Assembly (NCBI GenBank): GCA_021848025.1
Contig: JAJZND010000018.1
Location: 1-54,566 of the forward strand
Length of the DNA: 54,566 nt
DNA from: Microcaldota archaeon
GTDB lineage: Archaea; Micrarchaeota; Micrarchaeia; Micrarchaeales; CABMGC01
Direction of reading: 5' to 3'
The notes below the pieces were generated by a model. The model saw nothing but the letters and a program-made list of their open reading frames with translations, had not been told where the DNA came from and made no database searches. This document shows, one piece after another, positions 1-8,071 of this stretch. Position numbers and translations under genes: made by a program. The stretch's first letter is position 1; each line of letters opens with the position of its first letter.

Positions 1-51
1 AGCCAGTCACTGCCATGGAGATTGAGCTGCAGGCGAAATAAGCAAGGCCGA

Positions 52-1278
52 TCAGACAGGGCCCGCCATGCCTACTATATATTTGACATCATCCTCGTCG
101 AGCCTGAATGAGGAATAAGCCATTTCTATCATTTTCTCCTCTCCATAAACTGATTCAAGGTTCTTGAGCATAGATTTTATCAGAGGCAGATAACTGTTTA
201 TTATCTGCTTGGAACTCGAGTGCAACACTGTGGAGAGCTTTTCCGCTATTGCACTGTTGCTCGATCTGGCCTTCTTTGTAGCGCTAAGAAATCTTATTTT
301 GGATGGGAATGCATATGGGGTTAGCATAGTGATATCCCCTCTTCCTGCAAGCGAAACGCCGGAAGAAGCAAGGATCTGCGCATATCTGAGATAGCCGTAA
401 TAGTTTGTCCTTGTAGCATTATTTGAGAGTTTGCTCGCCTCTGCAAGCGCAGAGTACGCCATTTCAACATCCCTTTTAGATCTATACCTGTTAGGTATGT
501 TTTCATCTACCCAGTTAATCAGCATCTCCAGGTCTATCTCGCTCCTTATAGCTGCATTCTTGGCGATGTCAAAGCTTGAGGTCTTGAAAATCTTGTCCAG
601 CACCCCAAAAACCTCTATTTTAGTGTCCCTTATCCCGAGATTGTCGAGGAGCTCTGCACCTGAGCCGAGCATAGCCTCAAGGTCGTTCATGGCGCCCCGT
701 ACATCGCCATTGCTCCTTTTGGAGATGGTGTCTATAACTTCATCTTTAACAGGGTATCCTTCGCGTTTGGCTATCTCCTTCAGGAGCAATGCAATCTCAT
801 AATCGTTCACTTTCTTGAATTCTACCTTTTCCACGCTGTTCCTGAGGAATTCTATCTTCCTGTCCCAGAAGTCGTTTGCAGTGAAGACTATCGGCTGCAT
901 CGAAGTCTTAATCACCTCAGATATCACGCGCTCTGCGCCTGAATCAAATTTTCCAGAAAGTTCGTCTATCTCGTCAAGAAGGATAAGCACGGTCTTGTTA
1001 AAAAGGCCTCTGCTCCTGGTTGCGGGCACCAGCGTCTTCTTGAGCCTGTCTACATTTCTGTAGTCGCTTCCGCTAAGTTCCAGGATTTCAAATCCATTGG
1101 ACGCTGCGGCTGCGTGTATGGCTGCCGTCTTCCCGGTTCCAGATGGTCCAAAGAGCAGCAGCGGCTTCCTCTGCTTCCTGTTAGCTATGTCAGAGATAAA
1201 TAATGCGACCTTCTTCCTCGCTTCGCTGTTGCCTATTAGCTGGCTGAGCGCCTTTGGTTCGTACTTTTCGCAGAGCAT
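52..1278 (-). CDS. rfcL: Replication factor C large subunit (clamp loader)
   Basis: AAA+ ATPase that, with the RFC small subunits, loads the PCNA clamp onto primed DNA. From the chosen ATG the protein is 408 aa. Walker A GPSGTGKT lies at residues 44-51 and Walker B LILLDEID at 98-105, and the N-terminal CEKYEPK...LIGN segment is typical of the family. A TTG four codons upstream (1290) is in frame, but a TATA-like TATTTATAG lies just upstream, so a leaderless ATG at 1278 fits better. The C-terminus is short and ends in DDVKYIVGMAGPV. I see no lysine-rich tail and no PIP-box such as QATLF, both common in archaeal RfcL. Monocistronic as far as the window shows. Family assignment is secure; the exact start is less so. 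Confidence 0.95.
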   Translation of the reverse strand: MLCEKYEPKALSQLIGNSEARKKVALFISDIANRKQRKPLLLFGPSGTGKTAAIHAAAASNGFEILELSGSDYRNVDRLKKTLVPATRSRGLFNKTVLILLDEIDELSGKFDSGAERVISEVIKTSMQPIVFTANDFWDRKIEFLRNSVEKVEFKKVNDYEIALLLKEIAKREGYPVKDEVIDTISKRSNGDVRGAMNDLEAMLGSGAELLDNLGIRDTKIEVFGVLDKIFKTSSFDIAKNAAIRSEIDLEMLINWVDENIPNRYRSKRDVEMAYSALAEASKLSNNATRTNYYGYLRYAQILASSGVSLAGRGDITMLTPYAFPSKIRFLSATKKARSSNSAIAEKLSTVLHSSSKQIINSYLPLIKSMLKNLESVYGEEKMIEMAYSSFRLDEDDVKYIVGMAGPV

Positions 1279-1339
1279 CCGATCACGCAATCATTACCTA
1301 TAAATAATGGTGAGCAAAATAATAAAATACCTGGCTCAT

Positions 1340-1414
1340 GCTCCTGTCGTCTAGTCCGGTCAAGGACGCAAGCCTCTCACGCTTGCGACCCGGGTTCAAA
1401 TCCCGGCGGGAGCA
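1340..1414 (+). tRNA. tRNA-Glu (anticodon CUC)
   Basis: The cloverleaf folds by eye. Acceptor GCTCCTG (1340-1346) pairs with CGGGAGC (1407-1413), followed by discriminator A. The anticodon stem CAAGC/GCTTG encloses loop CTCTCAC with anticodon CTC, and the T arm is CCGGG-TTCAAAT-CCCGG. No CCA is encoded and no intron is seen. An AT-rich stretch with accessory genes starts just downstream, so this tRNA may once have served as an integration site (inference). Confidence 0.95.
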
Positions 1415-1460
1415 TCTATGCCTTGGGGTTATATATAGCGACCACATTTTGCACTCCTAT

Positions 1461-1475
1461 TCTGTCGTCGAGTCT
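1461..1475 (+). repeat. Short copy of the tRNA-Glu 5' region
   Basis: TCTGTCGTCGAGTCT matches CCTGTCGTCTAGTCC of the tRNA-Glu gene (1344-1358) at 12 of 15 positions. It is followed by a second TGTCGTCGG at 1482-1490. It may be a leftover of recombination at the tRNA or coincidence; the match is short. The spacer 1415-1573 holds nothing else I recognise. Confidence 0.3.
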
Positions 1476-1573
1476 ATTTTTTGTCGTCGGTAAATTCCGT
1501 ATCTTTTAGAGGTAGGATTCTAATAATATTTTAGCATGGAGAGGGGCTGAGAAAAAGAGGAGTTGCACTAATC

Positions 1574-1705
1574 TTATGTAACTTTATTCAACCTGAGTAA
1601 AGTTTTCCTTTTGAACATGATCGGTTTACCCTCTCTCACTTTCATCTTCAGATAACGCAAGTTTCTCTTAGAAATACCAACCATCCTCGCTTGTTTTAGT
1701 GTCAT
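1574..1705 (-). CDS. Small HTH-like peptide or C-terminal module of the upstream nuclease in the -1 frame
   Basis: From the ATG at 1705 this frame encodes 43 aa, containing ARMVGISKRNLRYLKMKVRE and then GKPIMFKRKTL. It closely resembles the end of the 96-aa protein at 2763-3053 (RLGINKSTLWYMQKHIKEDK, then RIKVYGKVMEKL), so the two are probably related helix-turn-helix-like modules. The frame stays open upstream without a stop back to 1795, so it overlaps the last 15 codons of the nuclease gene in the -1 frame. It could be an independent small protein, or the true C-terminus of the nuclease separated by a frameshift (biological, mutational or sequencing). The conserved pattern makes chance unlikely. 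Function unknown; DNA binding is inferred. Confidence 0.5.
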   Translation of the reverse strand: MTLKQARMVGISKRNLRYLKMKVREGKPIMFKRKTLLRLNKVT

Positions 1706-1749
1706 GTTTTTGATAATATCTGCTATCTTCTGCTTAAAATAATGAGTGC

Positions 1750-2613
1750 CTATAATTTGGTAATAACATACTTGGCCTTTTTCTTTCGCTTGCCTCTAGC
1801 TTGCAATATAATAACTTTGGCTCCTTCTTGCTCATAGAATCTTTTATATTCTTGGATAACTGCTCCAGAAATCTGACCTACATCCAATATAATAACGGCC
1901 ATGTCTGAGAACCCCCTGTCTTTATACTGTTTTAACTCAGTTACGCCTAATGCTAGTGTGCCTTTATTATCCGCATATTTTAATTCTAAAACCCCCTTTC
2001 CATTTATCTGTATGTCTCCTTCTTTGTGCATCATATATTTATTGTCTATTCGCATCTTCTCTCCATATTGTGTCATCAAGAATGTGTAAAGGTTGTTATT
2101 AAATTGCGCTTCGTCAGCAAATACCTGTTGGCTTATCATGTTCTGATATTTACTTCTAATACCTAAAAGTACTTCTTCGAAATCAGAATTACTTGAACCA
2201 GATTTAGTATCCAATGTAGATGAGATAGAAACTTTATTATTTGGTTCAGTTATCTCCTCTTCCTCTTCTGGTATATACTGGCTATCCTGCTTTGTACTAG
2301 AAGTAATGCTTGCTCCTTGTATTGCTTCTATTTCTCTTCTGTAATCATTCATTATTTCATAAACTTGTATTCGATTCTTCTCCGCAAAGTTCTTTATCTG
2401 CTCTAATGACAATCGTTTTAATGCATAATCTAAATAATGTGTGCGGGTCAATGTAATTTTATGCTTTTTACCATTTATATCCTCTTCATAAGGTGACGGT
2501 TCCCCTATTCCATAAGATTTACATATCCCCTTTAATTGAGCCATATCTAGTTTATCCAATATTCTTCTCTGTGCCTTAGAATAAGCTCGGCGTCTCTTGA
2601 TTTCATTAACCAC
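1750..2613 (-). CDS. Putative PD-(D/E)XK-fold nuclease with N-terminal SAP-like helices
   Basis: 287 aa from a GTG at 2613. The N-terminal third has two similar helix-extension-helix stretches (LDMAQLKGICKSYGIG and LSLEQIKNFAEKNRIQ), reminiscent of SAP-type DNA-binding motifs. A low-complexity acidic/Ser linker (about residues 100-145) follows. The C-terminal part has GDIQINGKGVLELKYA, matching the D...(E/x)xK core of restriction-like nucleases, then a predicted beta-strand AVIILDVG and a basic tail. The region is visibly richer in A+T than its neighbours. The frame is open for 28 more codons upstream of the GTG without a standard start, so the 5' end may be degraded or wrongly placed. Probably part of a mobile or defence-type accessory module. 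Family name not recognised; nuclease fold is an inference from motifs. Confidence 0.6.
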   Translation of the reverse strand: MVNEIKRRRAYSKAQRRILDKLDMAQLKGICKSYGIGEPSPYEEDINGKKHKITLTRTHYLDYALKRLSLEQIKNFAEKNRIQVYEIMNDYRREIEAIQGASITSSTKQDSQYIPEEEEEITEPNNKVSISSTLDTKSGSSNSDFEEVLLGIRSKYQNMISQQVFADEAQFNNNLYTFLMTQYGEKMRIDNKYMMHKEGDIQINGKGVLELKYADNKGTLALGVTELKQYKDRGFSDMAVIILDVGQISGAVIQEYKRFYEQEGAKVIILQARGKRKKKAKYVITKL

Positions 2614-2762
2614 ATTGGTGCTAAGTATCTTTGAGCCAGTACCGATAGCTTGTATCCCCTTCTTGGCACTATCTTTTAGTGTGTCTATAAAACCTATTCA
2701 ACCACCACTATTAAGACACTAATTTATCTATATCCAGAAAGATTTAAGAGTATTGCTAATGT

Positions 2763-3053
2763 TCACAACTTCTCCATAACCTTGCCATAAACCTTGATTC
2801 TCTTGTCCTCTTTTATGTGTTTCTGCATATACCACAACGTTGACTTATTTATGCCTAACCTTTTGCGGTCTTCTGGCGTTAGGCTTGCTACCTTACTGCG
2901 AATGTTCGTGTTATCCTCTCGCTTTATCTCGAACTCAGGCACATTGAATTGAAGCTTGCCCGACTTGCCAATATGTTCAATATCTCCAATAACGATTTGT
3001 CTCCTTCTTGGCTCTCCGATATTGCCCCCGTACTTGTTATCATTATTATCCAT
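2763..3053 (-). CDS. Small HTH-like protein of the accessory region
   Basis: 96 aa from ATG 3053. The N-terminal half is polar with a short beta-like segment (RRRQIVIGDIEHIG). The C-terminal half, LTPEDRKRLGINKSTLWYMQ and on, looks like a helix-turn-helix with recognition helix KSTLWYMQKHIK. It is clearly similar to the module encoded at 1574-1705. It lies on the same strand upstream of the nuclease gene, with about 150 bp of AT-rich DNA between them containing a TATA-like ATAGATAAATT. No family name recognised. A DNA-binding or regulatory role within the island is inferred. Confidence 0.6.
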   Translation of the reverse strand: MDNNDNKYGGNIGEPRRRQIVIGDIEHIGKSGKLQFNVPEFEIKREDNTNIRSKVASLTPEDRKRLGINKSTLWYMQKHIKEDKRIKVYGKVMEKL

Positions 3054-3207
3054 TAGCCAAAAGGGATTCTGAAAACGTTTCCAGTAAAATTTTTAGTGAT
3101 ATATAATTTAGTGATATATAAAAAATTATCAGTGTTGCGCCTTCTCCCATTCGGTAATTGATGATTTGCCTATAACCATTTAATTTTATAATTATAACAT
3201 TTCCATC

Positions 3208-3759
3208 ATGGAAAAGATTTCCGGCGTCATAAGTTTAGCCATACCGGGTCCAGGCATATTTGGTGGATACTGGGCGCTTTATTTTACTGATACGAGAATT
3301 TTAGTTGTAGAGATGGAAAGTATAATTAATGCTATGAAGAACCTTTTATTGTCACAAGCCGGAGTTGCCCTTGCGACAGAAATAGTGTTAAGCCGTGTCA
3401 CCCGCCTTAACATACTCAAGCTTGCAGGAGGGGTCAGCGCCAGTGCAGTATTCCTTGCAGAATGGGAAGAACAAATAGAAAAGCAAGTAGAAATTTCCAA
3501 AGCCTTTGTAGAAGAGAGCCCTGAAAATCTGCTCTCACTCGGAAAGAAAAATTTCCAGATAAGTTATAGCACAATAAAAAATGTGGTTTTGAAAAGGGCC
3601 CATTGGGGTTCCAATAAAATATCCATCCAGGCCGATAAGAACTATAATTACGGCTTAATGGACATGTTCGGCGGCGTTAGTGATAAAGGCTTTGATGATT
3701 ACGCTAATCTTCTTAAAAAATTATTTCCAGGAAAATTGGAAATTACAAAAGGGATTTAG
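3208..3759 (+). CDS. Hypothetical protein with a PH/GRAM-like C-terminal domain
   Basis: 183 aa from ATG 3208. The beginning (IPGPGIFGGYWALYFTDTRI) and the later segment NFQISYSTIKNVVLKRA ... KISIQADKNYNYGL have the strand pattern of bacterial/archaeal PH-like domains, in which a short 'TDxRIL' strand is common. A weakly hydrophobic helix (ILKLAGGVSASAVFLAEW) sits between them. No signal peptide is evident. It is flanked by 120-150 bp AT-rich spacers, so it is probably transcribed alone. Role unknown; the domain call is tentative. Confidence 0.65.
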   Translation: MEKISGVISLAIPGPGIFGGYWALYFTDTRILVVEMESIINAMKNLLLSQAGVALATEIVLSRVTRLNILKLAGGVSASAVFLAEWEEQIEKQVEISKAFVEESPENLLSLGKKNFQISYSTIKNVVLKRAHWGSNKISIQADKNYNYGLMDMFGGVSDKGFDDYANLLKKLFPGKLEITKGI

Positions 3760-3880
3760 TGACCATTGCTTTTACCGTTAAAATTCAAATGTTCGTAATA
3801 GATATTGCAACTAAACGCCACCACTCTCTGCATCTGCGAGCCATTTATTAATATTTATTATCTATTCTATTGTTGTATTT

Positions 3881-4714
3881 ATGATAGAGATAAAGGATCT
3901 TAAAAAGAAGTATGGCGACGGCACCTACGCGCTGAAGGGTATAGACCTTACCCTGAAGGAAAAAGCGACCGCAGTGCTAGGCAGGAACGGTGCAGGCAAG
4001 ACAACAATGCTAAGAATACTCTCCACGCAACTGCTTCCGACAAGTGGGCATGCAGTGATAGACGGATATGACGTCGTCAGGGATGCGGACAAGCTTAGGA
4101 AGAGAATGGTAAGCGTGCCGCAGGAGGCAGGCCCATTAGGGTATCTTACCCCCGAAGAGCATCTCAAGATATACCTGACCGCAAGGGGCATGTCGTTCTC
4201 AACTGCGAGGCAGGAGGCTGCACACGCGCTTAAGAGCATCGGCCTCTGGGAATTCAGGGACAAGACTGCAGATGAGCTTTCAGGTGGCATGAAGAGAAAG
4301 ATATTTGTGGCAATGGCTCTTGCATCCAATGCTGATATAATCTTCCTTGACGAACCTACTGTCGGCCTTGATCCGATTTCGCGTATAGAAGTATGGTCTG
4401 CGCTAAAGGGCCTCGGAAGCAAGATGGTGCTGACAACGCATTATATAGAAGAAGCCAAGGAGCTGACGAAAGACATAGTCATGATAGATGGAGGAAGGAC
4501 AAAGGCACATGGGACTGTTGAAAGGCTATTGAAAAAGAGTGCAGGTATGGTCAGGGTGGAATCAATTACCAGCGAAGAAGGCGAATATAAGATAGGCGGC
4601 ATTGCGATCTCATATGTCAAGGCGAGCGAGGCAGGCAGATATGCAGGACGCGGCTATATTGTCAAGCCGGTTGATCTCGAAGACCTCTTCATAATGAAGG
4701 GTGAAGATAAATGA
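3881..4714 (+). CDS. ABC transporter ATP-binding protein (ABC-2 type exporter)
   Basis: 277-aa nucleotide-binding subunit of an ABC exporter. Walker A GRNGAGKT is at residues 34-41, the Q-loop in VPQEAG near 80, signature LSGGM at 133-137, Walker B IIFLDEP at 153-159 with VGLDP after it, and the H-loop in TTHYIEEA. About 80 residues follow the ATPase core, as in CcmA/DrrA-type subunits. The ATG at 3881 follows an AT-rich TATA-like run (ATTTATTAATATTTATTA) and no SD is seen, so translation may be leaderless. It overlaps the permease gene by ATGA, so the two form one transporter. The substrate (drug, lipid or polysaccharide) cannot be read from the sequence. Confidence 0.92.
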   Translation: MIEIKDLKKKYGDGTYALKGIDLTLKEKATAVLGRNGAGKTTMLRILSTQLLPTSGHAVIDGYDVVRDADKLRKRMVSVPQEAGPLGYLTPEEHLKIYLTARGMSFSTARQEAAHALKSIGLWEFRDKTADELSGGMKRKIFVAMALASNADIIFLDEPTVGLDPISRIEVWSALKGLGSKMVLTTHYIEEAKELTKDIVMIDGGRTKAHGTVERLLKKSAGMVRVESITSEEGEYKIGGIAISYVKASEAGRYAGRGYIVKPVDLEDLFIMKGEDK

Positions 4715-5433
4715 ACTTACGATTCATCTCCTTATACGCTTGGATTACCGGCACTACTGCAATAAAGCGTGGCTTTTCATATACTCTTGGATACATGGTT
4801 ACTCCATTGGCATTGCTCTTCCTGTTTGGGATAATATCCGGCGGAGCCCTGATACCTATTGCAGTAATAGGTGGCCTAATATCCATAACAGCTACCGGCG
4901 CACTTTACGGGCTCTCGGATGTGGCAATGAACAGAATAGAACTCAAGCTGCAGGATCTTTTCGTAGCTACTGACATAAGCGTACTGGACTACATGCTCGC
5001 AATCTCTTTTAGCAATCTAATCTTTTCCATGCCGGGCATACTTGTTTACATAGCCATAGTGCTCTTTATGCACCTCCTTCCTGCATTCTGGCTGATTGCC
5101 ATAGCTCCGATACTGGTGCTTCTTGCAATCTCCATCTCCGCAATCTCGCTTATACTCGCATCGATTCCAAAACATCTGCGCAATGTCTGGGGTTTCCTTG
5201 GCATACTGACAGTTGTCTTTACGTTTATTCCTCCATTATTCTACAAATACACTCTGCTGGCAAAGCCTCTTCTTTACATCTTTATGCTCTCCCCAGTAAC
5301 CTCCGCAGCCATAATGGTGCAGAACATGGCAGGCCTTACGCCATTCCTCTGGTATGCCCCGATAGTCCTTGTAGCAGAAACAGCGGTATACTTCGCCATA
5401 GCGAAGCCACTCACGCAGTGGCGCACAAAATAA
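4711..5433 (+). CDS. ABC-2 type transporter permease
   Basis: 240-aa integral membrane protein with about six hydrophobic segments, for example VTPLALLFLFGII, LLAISISAISLILA and GFLGILTVVFTFIP. It starts at the ATGA overlapping the stop of the ATPase gene, which marks it as the membrane partner of that ATPase. The arrangement ATPase then a roughly 240-aa permease is typical of ABC-2 exporters. No substrate-specific feature is visible. An intergenic stretch of about 200 bp follows, with a TATA-like TATTTATAAAT near 5590 for the next gene. Confidence 0.88.
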   Translation: MNLRFISLYAWITGTTAIKRGFSYTLGYMVTPLALLFLFGIISGGALIPIAVIGGLISITATGALYGLSDVAMNRIELKLQDLFVATDISVLDYMLAISFSNLIFSMPGILVYIAIVLFMHLLPAFWLIAIAPILVLLAISISAISLILASIPKHLRNVWGFLGILTVVFTFIPPLFYKYTLLAKPLLYIFMLSPVTSAAIMVQNMAGLTPFLWYAPIVLVAETAVYFAIAKPLTQWRTK

Positions 5434-5640
5434 ATCAAGAAGAGTAGCTGCGCGCACTAATAGCAGGGTACTATTCTCTTTCGCCATCGCCAGACTCGGC
5501 GAGTGCAATATGCCTTTCGTCCGGGTTTTAGAATGCAAGCCGATTACTTTGTTCCATTTATCTTATTCATTACCTAAATTAAAACAAGTATTTATAAATC
5601 TTGCATGTTTGATTAATTAGAATCTAAGCAAGTGAGATCT

Positions 5641-7161
5641 ATGGCAAACAATACGCCTTATATAATAGGTGCGGTCATAATAATACTGATAATAATAGGT
5701 GCAGCTGTTTTCTTCTATGCGCCATCTAAATCAGCTACTACGCCGCCAGTCAGCCAGCAGAGCTCTTCGAATCAAAGCACGCAAACTCAGTACCAGAACG
5801 GCACCGTAAACGTTCCAATGCAGCTTACCGACCCTCCGGAAGTGCCATCCGGCACTCAATCCCTGGTCATAGCATACTCGAGTGAGCAGGTTCATCTCAG
5901 CAACGCAGGAAATCAATCAGGCTGGATATCTGCGAAAGAAAACGGCAGCATAGATCTCCTTTCCATAGTGAATCTAAGTCAGACAATAGGCACGATTTCA
6001 GTTCCATCAGGAGCCAGGATAAACATGGCAAGGTTCAATATAACTTCTGCTTCGATAGTTATAAACGGCACCACATATAACGTAACAGTTCCAAGTGGCG
6101 AAGTCACAGCTCACATAAACGATGAGCAAGTGAACAGCTCTTCTGGAATACTGCTTGATCTTTCTCCAACTGTTGCAGAAATAGTCACCGACAATTCAAC
6201 TATCTTTGTTATGGTTCCTTCAGTAAAGGCCATTATAGTTGCCAATGCATCCGCTTCCGCGAATGCTCACGTAGGAGAGAAAGCAAAATTAACCGAAAAG
6301 GAACATGCTGAGCTTAGGTATGCAGCACCAAACATAACAATAACAAACGCATCTATAAGCGTAGGTGCAGACAACGTAACCCATATCTCAGTCACAGTGA
6401 AGGACAATTCAAACAGCAGCGTTATTCTAAGGCATTTAAGCGTTTTCGGTAACATTACTGTCCGTTTCAACAGCTCGCGTGTAGAAGACAGGATTAACAA
6501 CTTCGTGAACATATCTGTAGAAAGGCTGAATAACATGTGTATGAAGTACTATAATCATCTAAACCAGACGGGTGCCCGTGCAAATGCATCTTCTTCCATT
6601 TCTACCGAAGGTAACGATTCTGGAATCAACGGAGGCGCGAACCTGAACATTTCAGGGTATGGCAGCATTGGAAATAGCCATGAAAAATCCTCATCGAACA
6701 CTAGCGATAAATTCAACGAAACAGGGTTCAAAGATTACTTCCACCTGAATAACTCAATAGATGTTACCGGTGGGTTTGAAGGCGGAGTCCAGTTGGCATT
6801 TAATAGCAGCGTCTGCAGCGGCAATTGGACCAATTCATCCAGGCATGAACTCGATGGGGCAGAAACGAATGCAGCTGCGGCAGTACTCCGCCGCGAGAGC
6901 GATCATAAAATGTCCCTGCTGTTTGCTATAAACAGCAATGATTCGCTGAGTCTGCCTATGGCAGAGGGAGAGGTAGGGAGCAACGGAATCGTTCTAAACG
7001 CCAACCAGTCAATCACACTTCAATTTACCGGGGTTCTTGGTCCGCACAGCGACAACAGTATACTGCATGGTGCACTTGTCTCAGGCGATGCGTACAAATT
7101 AGTGATACAGGGAGAAGATGGAGCCAGGGCGCAGACGAATGTTACGGCAGTTTCAGGTTAA
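5641..7161 (+). CDS. Large sequon-rich secreted protein with an N-terminal DUF4382-like domain
   Basis: 506 aa from ATG 5641 (a GTG three codons earlier is also in frame). An N-terminal hydrophobic anchor or signal (IIGAVIIILIIIGAAVFFYA) is followed by a Ser/Thr/Gln-rich linker. A DUF4382-like domain follows, with MQLTDPPEVPSGTQSLVIAY, GWISAKENGSIDLLSIVNL and INGTTYNVTVPSGEV. The rest is rich in N-x-S/T sequons, so the exported protein is probably heavily N-glycosylated on the cell surface. Cys residues are few. It is monocistronic with its own TATA box about 45 nt upstream. Function unknown; a surface or adhesive role is inferred. Confidence 0.8.
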   Translation: MANNTPYIIGAVIIILIIIGAAVFFYAPSKSATTPPVSQQSSSNQSTQTQYQNGTVNVPMQLTDPPEVPSGTQSLVIAYSSEQVHLSNAGNQSGWISAKENGSIDLLSIVNLSQTIGTISVPSGARINMARFNITSASIVINGTTYNVTVPSGEVTAHINDEQVNSSSGILLDLSPTVAEIVTDNSTIFVMVPSVKAIIVANASASANAHVGEKAKLTEKEHAELRYAAPNITITNASISVGADNVTHISVTVKDNSNSSVILRHLSVFGNITVRFNSSRVEDRINNFVNISVERLNNMCMKYYNHLNQTGARANASSSISTEGNDSGINGGANLNISGYGSIGNSHEKSSSNTSDKFNETGFKDYFHLNNSIDVTGGFEGGVQLAFNSSVCSGNWTNSSRHELDGAETNAAAAVLRRESDHKMSLLFAINSNDSLSLPMAEGEVGSNGIVLNANQSITLQFTGVLGPHSDNSILHGALVSGDAYKLVIQGEDGARAQTNVTAVSG

Positions 7162-7254
7162 GCCTGGGCAATAAGCCGAGAAGCGGCGAATCTGCAGAAT
7201 GTTTGCCCTGCGGCTTCCTGCAACCTGAAGGCCCGAGAGCAATCGCATTAAGGT

Positions 7255-7905
7255 TCACTCTGCAGCCTGCTTGACATATGAGATAAAAGTCTCCTCTGGA
7301 ACTGCACCTTCGAAAGAGATGCTATCATTTATTACTATTTTGGGCACTCCCATAACCCCGTACCTGCCAGAGAGCTCTGAAAATTCCATAGCTTCAATCA
7401 TACTGGCCTTTATATTGGTATTTTCAAGTGCCGCCTGATGCGCCATCCTTACTGCAGCAGGGCAGTAAGGGCAAGTCGGAGTGACGAATACTTTTATTTC
7501 GATCTCTTTGTCTATCTCCTTTATTGTTTTCTTGGCTGCGTTTGAGAGCCTGCTTCTTGATTGCGAAATGTCTATTAAATCTTCGACTAAGGAGCTGAAT
7601 TCGTAGCCTGTAGGCATTCCGTAGTAATAAATGCGTGAAGCTATTGCGCCCTGAAGCAGTATCGCCGGCACCATTTCCACACCAAGCACCTTGGCTTCTT
7701 TCTGATGGTCGTCTATATTGTAAATGAATAGTTTCAGCTTATCATTAATGCTACAAATCTCGTTCACTATCTTTGTTACCGTGTCACAGTGTTCGCATAT
7801 ATCCTTTTTCTTGCTGATAAACAGCCATATCCTTACCTCCCCCTTCAGTTCCTTAGAAAACTTGCCAGCAAGCTCTTCCCTAAGTTTTTGATCTATCATT
7901 TCCAT
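7255..7905 (-). CDS. Protein disulfide oxidoreductase with two thioredoxin folds
   Basis: 216 aa from ATG 7905, which has GGTGG a few bases upstream; a TTG at 7923 is the first in-frame alternative. Two glutaredoxin/thioredoxin folds are seen in tandem: CEHC at residues 37-40 with a cis-Pro segment VEMVP at 76-80, and CPYC at 145-148 with GVPK. This is the layout of archaeal PDO, which forms or reshuffles protein disulfides. The first motif CEHC differs from the more usual CxxC spacer residues but keeps both Cys. The gene is divergent from an HxlR-type regulator with a palindrome at its start, which suggests redox-linked control (inference). Confidence 0.9.
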   Translation of the reverse strand: MEMIDQKLREELAGKFSKELKGEVRIWLFISKKKDICEHCDTVTKIVNEICSINDKLKLFIYNIDDHQKEAKVLGVEMVPAILLQGAIASRIYYYGMPTGYEFSSLVEDLIDISQSRSRLSNAAKKTIKEIDKEIEIKVFVTPTCPYCPAAVRMAHQAALENTNIKASMIEAMEFSELSGRYGVMGVPKIVINDSISFEGAVPEETFISYVKQAAE

Positions 7906-8037
7906 TCCAATCCACCTTACCAATAATATTTTTCTTTTCTGCCAAGATTTGTTTCACGCCCTCTTCCGCAGAGAGCAATCTTTCCTCTCGTATGCAAACA
8001 TTCCGGCTGCGCAACTGCATATTTTATAAGATTTTAG

Positions 8038-8050
8038 CTATTTAAATAAG
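8038..8050 (+). promoter_or_regulatory. TATA box of the HxlR-type regulator gene
   Basis: CTATTTAAATAAG, centred about 27 bp before ATG 8072, puts the transcript start at or next to the start codon (leaderless). Confidence 0.6.
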
Positions 8051-8053
8051 AAA

Positions 8054-8069
8054 GTAACAGCAGTGTTAC
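8054..8069. promoter_or_regulatory. Probable operator palindrome (GTAACA-N4-TGTTAC)
   Basis: Perfect 6-bp inverted repeat GTAACA/TGTTAC spaced by four bases. It lies exactly between the TATA box (8038-8050) and the ATG (8072) of the adjacent winged-helix gene. A dimeric regulator bound here would block the start site, so autoregulation is likely. The effect on the divergent oxidoreductase gene is inferred. Confidence 0.55.
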
Positions 8070-8071
8070 CT

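Noticed and set aside
431-802. Plus-strand 123-aa frame inside rfcL
   Set aside because: A shadow of the conserved minus-strand gene, with no family resemblance.
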